A DNA stretch of 9,982 bases from positions 1-9,982 of the forward strand of contig CANHVD010000163.1 of the NCBI GenBank assembly GCA_947463775.1, written 5' to 3'. Source of the stretch: Planctomycetaceae bacterium (lineage in GTDB: Bacteria > Planctomycetota > Planctomycetia > Planctomycetales > Planctomycetaceae). Below are positions 6,421-9,982 of the stretch, one piece after another. The notes under the pieces were generated by a model. The model saw nothing but the letters and a program-made list of their open reading frames with translations. It had not been told where the DNA came from and searched no databases. The position numbers and the translations under genes are program-made. Positions within the stretch are counted from its first letter, which is position 1. Every line of letters begins with the position of its first letter.

Positions 6421-7791
6421 CTACTTGTCTGAATCAAGCAAACCAGGATAATTTCGCATGACCAAGTGAGAGTCAATCTTCTGCACAAGGTCCAGCGCCA
6501 CTGACACAATAATCAACAGACCCGTACCACCGAAAAAACTGGCAGTAACAAAGTCCTGAGTAACCGTATTGGACACAATGGTCGGAATGACCGCTATCAC
6601 CGCCAAGAACGCCGCACCAACGTACGTAATACGCAACATCACCTGTTCGAGGTGACTCGCGGTCCGTGCACCAGGACGGTACCCAGGAATGAAGCTACCA
6701 TTGTCCTTCAAATTCTCCGCCATCTCCTTGGGATTAAAGGTAATCGCCGTCCAGAAATAGCAAAAGAAGTAGATCAAGACAATGTAGGCCAGACTATACA
6801 CGAAACCCTGCCCGGGAGCAAACGCGGCGCCGATCGATGCGAATACTCCACCCACGCCCGAATCCGGCCCAAACATCGAGCCCACCTGAGTGAACACGAA
6901 GTAGGGGATCATCAACAGACTGCTAGAGAAGATAATAGGCATCACACCCGACTGGTTAACACGCAACGGCAACCACTGACGGTTACCACCCATAACTCTG
7001 CGACCACGCACATGCTTGGCACTCTGAATGGGAATTCGCCGCTGACCTTGCGTGATGAACACAACCACGGCAATAACACAGACAAACAACGCAGCCATGA
7101 CGAGCAATCGTTCAATGCCATACTGACTTCCGATCTGCAACCCGTTCGACTGAATGCCAGCAATCCACTTACTGGCAATCTCAGGCATCCTCGCCAAGAT
7201 ACCAGCCATAATCAGGAGACTGATGCCGTTCCCGATCCCGTAAGCGTCAATTTGCTCCCCGATCCACATCAGGAACACAGTTCCTGCTGTCATAAGAAGC
7301 GTGCCAAACACCAGCCAGCCAACAGTGTCATACTCCTGCAGGATAGCAGCCTGCCCGGGAGCACCGCCGCGCATCGACCACAGCAACCCGAAGCTCTGCA
7401 ACACGCAAACAAACACGGTCGCATACCTAGTGTATTCGTTCAGCCTTCGACGGCCAGACTCACCTTCCTTTTGCATAGCCTCAAGAGGCGGGTAAACCGT
7501 CCCCAACAGCTGAAACACGATGGAAGCGGTGATGTAGGGCATAATACCCAAACCAAACACCGAACCACTCTGCAGAGAGGAAGCAGAGAAAACAGACACC
7601 ACTTGAAGCAGCCCAGCAACGCCAGTGGTACCACTCTGAGCATTCTCCATCACATTCTTGATGGCATCATGGTCCATGAATGGAAGCGTGATGTGGAACC
7701 CAAGCCGATAAACGGCCAGCAGCACGACCGTCAAAACGATCTTGCGGCGCAGTTCAGGGATGCGAAAAACCGTTAGCAGTTTTGCAAACAC
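6421..7791 (-). CDS. secY: Preprotein translocase subunit SecY
   Basis: The 456-residue channel subunit of SecYEG, which moves unfolded proteins across or into the inner membrane. Ten membrane helices can be placed at about residues 17-38, 78-98, 122-142, 158-180, 187-205, 229-248, 281-303, 332-352, 386-406 and 416-436. The family signatures are present: GIMPYITASI in helix 2, the cytoplasmic loop GQRRIPIQ before helix 7, NQSGVMPIIF, and FIPGYRPG with the conserved Arg372 (E. coli Arg357) that contacts SecA or the ribosome. The lateral-gate helices 2 and 7 look normal. An in-frame TTG at 7818 would add nine residues, but the GTG at 7791 has AAGGGGAG just upstream and gives MFAKLLTVFRIPELR, the usual N-terminus. 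Gaps are 35 bases to rplO and 30 to rpmJ; adk and map do not follow as they do in many bacteria. Confidence 0.97.
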   Translation of the reverse strand: MFAKLLTVFRIPELRRKIVLTVVLLAVYRLGFHITLPFMDHDAIKNVMENAQSGTTGVAGLLQVVSVFSASSLQSGSVFGLGIMPYITASIVFQLLGTVYPPLEAMQKEGESGRRRLNEYTRYATVFVCVLQSFGLLWSMRGGAPGQAAILQEYDTVGWLVFGTLLMTAGTVFLMWIGEQIDAYGIGNGISLLIMAGILARMPEIASKWIAGIQSNGLQIGSQYGIERLLVMAALFVCVIAVVVFITQGQRRIPIQSAKHVRGRRVMGGNRQWLPLRVNQSGVMPIIFSSSLLMIPYFVFTQVGSMFGPDSGVGGVFASIGAAFAPGQGFVYSLAYIVLIYFFCYFWTAITFNPKEMAENLKDNGSFIPGYRPGARTASHLEQVMLRITYVGAAFLAVIAVIPTIVSNTVTQDFVTASFFGGTGLLIIVSVALDLVQKIDSHLVMRNYPGLLDSDK

Positions 7792-7795
7792 TCCG

Positions 7796-7803
7796 CTCCC
7801 CTT
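7796..7803 (-). promoter_or_regulatory. Shine-Dalgarno site deciding the secY start
   Basis: AAGGGGAG on the minus strand, four bases before the GTG at 7791. The alternative TTG at 7818 lacks any such site and lies only nine bases beyond the rplO stop. Confidence 0.65.
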
Positions 7804-7826
7804 TCGTCTCTCAATCAACCAATAAA

Positions 7827-8288
7827 CTAGAAGCTACCGACGGCGATCAGGCTGTACGTACCGCCAGCAGCACTGATCTTCGCTTCGGCTGACGCCGAGA
7901 ATCGGTGTGCCGAAATCTTGAGATTCTTACTGAGCTCGCCGTCTCCGAGGACCTTAAGCTCTTCGAATGAACTCCTTACGAGCCCTTTCTCAACAAGCAT
8001 CTGGGGAGTGATCTCACTGCCTGCGTCAAAAGCGTCATTCAGCTCACCAACGTTAATCACCGCAACATCAGCGGCGAAAAAATTGTTACTAAAGCCACGC
8101 TTAGCAACTCGACGGAACAGAGGCATCTGTCCGCCCTGAAACCCGACACGTCGAGAAGAGCCAGAACGGCTAAAGAAACCCTTGTGACCACGCCCGGCCG
8201 TCTTACCATGACCAGAGCCTGTACCACGACCAATACGCTTGCGAGCTTTTCGAGGCTCATTCCCACTCTGCACGTCGTTCAAAATCAC
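7827..8288 (-). CDS. rplO: 50S ribosomal protein L15
   Basis: L15 of the large subunit, a late-assembly protein. The 153-residue product has the Gly/Arg-rich N-terminal extension typical of L15 (RKRIGRGTGSGHGKTAGRGH, residues 17-36), the RRVGFQGGQMPLFRRVAKRG segment, and the C-terminal KVLGDGELSKNLKISAHRFS domain. It starts with GTG at 8286-8288, overlapping the rpsE stop in a GTGA junction (8285-8288), so translation is probably coupled to rpsE. L30 (rpmD), commonly found between these two genes, cannot fit. Confidence 0.97.
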   Translation of the reverse strand: MILNDVQSGNEPRKARKRIGRGTGSGHGKTAGRGHKGFFSRSGSSRRVGFQGGQMPLFRRVAKRGFSNNFFAADVAVINVGELNDAFDAGSEITPQMLVEKGLVRSSFEELKVLGDGELSKNLKISAHRFSASAEAKISAAGGTYSLIAVGSF

Positions 8289-8767
8289 AGCGACACCCCT
8301 CGCAGTCGTTCAATCTGCTCACGCGTTCGAAGCTTCTTCAAAGCTTCCATCGTAGCCTTCACCAAATTCAAAGGATTCGTCGACCCGTACGCTTTTGTCA
8401 AAATGTCAGTAATACCAACTGCTTCGACGACAGAACGCACACAGTCACCGGCGATGATCCCAGTACCTGGCTTCGCCGGGAGCAGAAGAACTCGAGAAGA
8501 CCGGAACTCCCCAATCACCTGATGAGGAATAGTCGTGCCGACCACGGCGACGCTCATCTGGCTTCTATTTGACTGCTTTGTCGCTTTATCCACCGCCAAC
8601 GGAACTTCAATGGCCTTCCCGTAGCCGTAACCTACACGGCCATGGCCATCGCCTGTCACCACAAGGGCGGCGAAACTAAAACGGCGTCCGCCCTTGACCA
8701 CGCAGGCACACCGGCGAATCTGAACGACTCGCTCTCCGGAATCATTTTTTACTTCTGCGGACGACAC
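8285..8767 (-). CDS. rpsE: 30S ribosomal protein S5
   Basis: S5 of the small subunit, which lies near the mRNA entry site and affects decoding accuracy. The 160-residue product has the RNA-binding fold signature VVQIRRCACVVKGGRRFSF (14-32) and GDGHGRVGYGYGKAIEVP (39-56). The second domain has LLPAKPGTGIIAGDCVRSVVE (95-115). Its length is normal. The frame reaches a TTG at 8782, but the GTG at 8767 is preferred because GAGG at 8774-8777 lies 6 bases upstream. It lies 44 bases after rplR and overlaps rplO by 4 bases. Confidence 0.97.
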   Translation of the reverse strand: MSSAEVKNDSGERVVQIRRCACVVKGGRRFSFAALVVTGDGHGRVGYGYGKAIEVPLAVDKATKQSNRSQMSVAVVGTTIPHQVIGEFRSSRVLLLPAKPGTGIIAGDCVRSVVEAVGITDILTKAYGSTNPLNLVKATMEALKKLRTREQIERLRGVSL

Positions 8768-8773
8768 GGCACA

Positions 8774-8777
8774 CCTC
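8774..8777 (-). promoter_or_regulatory. Shine-Dalgarno site deciding the rpsE start
   Basis: GAGG on the minus strand, six bases before the GTG at 8767. The competing TTG at 8782 has no purine-rich site upstream. Confidence 0.55.
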
Positions 8778-8811
8778 GCCAAACAGCACAGACAAAACCA
8801 ATAATTTAATC

Positions 8812-9183
8812 TTAGAAATCAAGCCCTGACTCTCGTGCAGCATCAGCAAGTGCCGCAACTCGGCCATGATAAGCGAAACGTCCGCGGTCGAAAACCACCT
8901 GACAAATACCGGCCTTTACGGCCCGTTCCGCCAATAGTTGCCCAACCTTACGAGCAGCCTCCTGATCTCCGCCAACGCCACCCGGACCAGCAATCACTGA
9001 CTCAACAGTGCTGGCAGACACAAGGGTCTTTCCAGCTGAATCGTCGATAATCTGTGCGTACATGTGACGGTTGCTGCGGAACACGCTCAATCGTAGTCGA
9101 CCATGGGAATCCCGGACGACCCGATTTCGCACTCGATACTGTCGACGCTTCTGCTGCAACGCAAGGCGGGAACGAACACTCAT
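8812..9183 (-). CDS. rplR: 50S ribosomal protein L18
   Basis: L18 binds 5S rRNA and anchors it, with L5, to the central protuberance of the large subunit. The 123-residue product has the basic N-terminus, RLRLSVFRSNRHMYAQIIDD (29-48), and the C-terminal half GICQVVFDRGRFAYHGRVAALADAARE (92-118), all typical of L18. Its length is normal. The ATG at 9181-9183 is the only sensible start, with a weak GAG about 10 bases upstream. It lies between rplF (29 bases upstream) and rpsE. Confidence 0.97.
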   Translation of the reverse strand: MSVRSRLALQQKRRQYRVRNRVVRDSHGRLRLSVFRSNRHMYAQIIDDSAGKTLVSASTVESVIAGPGGVGGDQEAARKVGQLLAERAVKAGICQVVFDRGRFAYHGRVAALADAARESGLDF

Positions 9184-9212
9184 CGCTAAACTCGACTGTT
9201 AGTATACAAAAA

Positions 9213-9755
9213 TCACTTGGAACCAAAAGCCTTACCGGCTTTACGTCGAACAAACTCGTCCTGGTAGCGAATCCCCTTACCCTTGTAAGGCTCGGGTGGG
9301 CGAACAGAACGAATCTCTGCAGCGAATTGTCCGCAGGCCTGTTTGTTAGAACTCTTGATAATCACGTGAGTCGCGTCGGGCACTTCGCACTTAACACCGG
9401 CAGGAACTTCCAGAACAATCTTGTTCGCGAAACCAACTTGCAAAGTCAGCTTTGTTCCCGAAAGGCTGGCGTTGTACCCCACACCCTGAATCTCTAGTTT
9501 CTTCTCAAACGGCTTCACAACCCCTGAGACCATATTCTGAATCAGGCTGCGAGTGAGGCCATGCAAGGCGCGACTGCTGCGCTTGTCATCGGGACGAGAC
9601 ACCTGCACCGCGGCACCATCCACTGAAACGGCCATCAGCGGGTGGACCGCCAACAACAACTCTCCAGCTGGGCCCTTGGCGGTCACACTGTTACCGCTGA
9701 CCTCAACCTTTACACCGCCAGGAATGGCGACCGGCTTCTTACCAATTCGCGACAT
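9213..9755 (-). CDS. rplF: 50S ribosomal protein L6
   Basis: L6 of the large subunit, located near the sarcin-ricin loop and the factor-binding site. The 180-residue product contains both L6 repeats. It starts MSRIGKKPVAIPGGVKVEV, continues GVGYNASLSGTKLTLQVGF (91-109), and ends with the signature VRPPEPYKGKGIRY (151-164). Its length is normal. The ATG at 9753-9755 is preceded by GGATGATG within about a dozen bases. It lies 35 bases after rpsH and 29 before rplR, the standard spc order. Confidence 0.98.
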   Translation of the reverse strand: MSRIGKKPVAIPGGVKVEVSGNSVTAKGPAGELLLAVHPLMAVSVDGAAVQVSRPDDKRSSRALHGLTRSLIQNMVSGVVKPFEKKLEIQGVGYNASLSGTKLTLQVGFANKIVLEVPAGVKCEVPDATHVIIKSSNKQACGQFAAEIRSVRPPEPYKGKGIRYQDEFVRRKAGKAFGSK

Positions 9756-9790
9756 GACACATCATCCAAAAGCAAAAACAACCGGCAATT

Positions 9791-9982
9791 CTACCAAACC
9801 TGACAGACAAGCTCGCCACCAACGCCCAATTTTCTGGCTTCCCGATTACTCAGTACACCCTTGGAGGTTGAAAGCACGGCAATCCCCGTCCCCTGGCGAA
9901 TGTCCTTCATCTCCGACACCGCACAATAAACACGGCAACCTGGCTTCGACACGCGCTCGATATGCTGAATAACATGCTCGCC
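9791..9982 (-). CDS. rpsH: 30S ribosomal protein S8 (C-terminal part, cut by window edge)
   Basis: The last 63 residues of S8, a primary 16S rRNA-binding protein of the small subunit that also represses spc operon mRNA in E. coli. The signature GTGIAVLSTSKGVLSNREAR and the terminal GGELVCQVW are diagnostic. The frame ends with TAG at 9791-9793, and the N-terminal half lies beyond 9982. It is followed by rplF after 35 bases, as expected for the spc operon. Whether S8 autoregulates here cannot be judged from this window. Confidence 0.96.
   Translation of the reverse strand, partial: GEHVIQHIERVSKPGCRVYCAVSEMKDIRQGTGIAVLSTSKGVLSNREARKLGVGGELVCQVW

Noticed and set aside
6652..7776. Long plus-strand open frame (374 residues) opposite secY
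   Set aside because: It lies entirely antisense to a clear secY, is extremely rich in His, Gln, Asn, Arg and Thr, and shows no domain. It is a shadow of the membrane-protein codons.

Overview
This window looks like a chromosomal segment from a planctomycete or close relative. No 16S or other marker proves this. It is inferred from the long L17 with two inserts, the SecY and alpha-subunit sequences, a ribosomal cluster reduced in accessory genes, and a small HELYH metallopeptidase of a kind I associate with planctomycetes. No RNA genes, mobile elements or CRISPR arrays were seen.

The right two thirds (about 3664-9982) is one minus-strand transcription unit, the end of the spc operon fused to the alpha operon. 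In transcription order it reads rpsH (cut by the window edge), rplF, rplR, rpsE, rplO, secY, rpmJ, rpsM, rpsK, rpoA, rplQ, ending at a clear intrinsic terminator at 3664-3692. Gaps are about 30-80 bases and rpsE/rplO overlap by 4 bases. The products are ribosomal proteins of both subunits, the SecYEG channel subunit and the RNA polymerase alpha subunit. Genes often found here are missing: rpmD between rpsE and rplO, adk/map/infA between secY and rpmJ, and rpsD between rpsK and rpoA. Several genes start with GTG.

The left third holds accessory genes. On the minus strand are a putative HELYH metallopeptidase (2887-3468), a flavin reductase-like FMN-binding protein (2218-2829) and, directly after it, a decayed kptA (tRNA/RNA 2'-phosphotransferase) remnant at about 1667-2214. 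An uncharacterised plus-strand gene (1177-1674) converges on that remnant and overlaps its end by a few bases. This gene is divergent from an NAD-dependent D-2-hydroxyacid dehydrogenase (107-1087, minus). The first 73 bases are the C-terminal tail of an unidentified plus-strand gene.

Most of the window is ordinary housekeeping DNA. The main hidden item is the kptA pseudogene, visible only by joining three minus-strand reading-frame segments. I found no convincing new multi-gene system.
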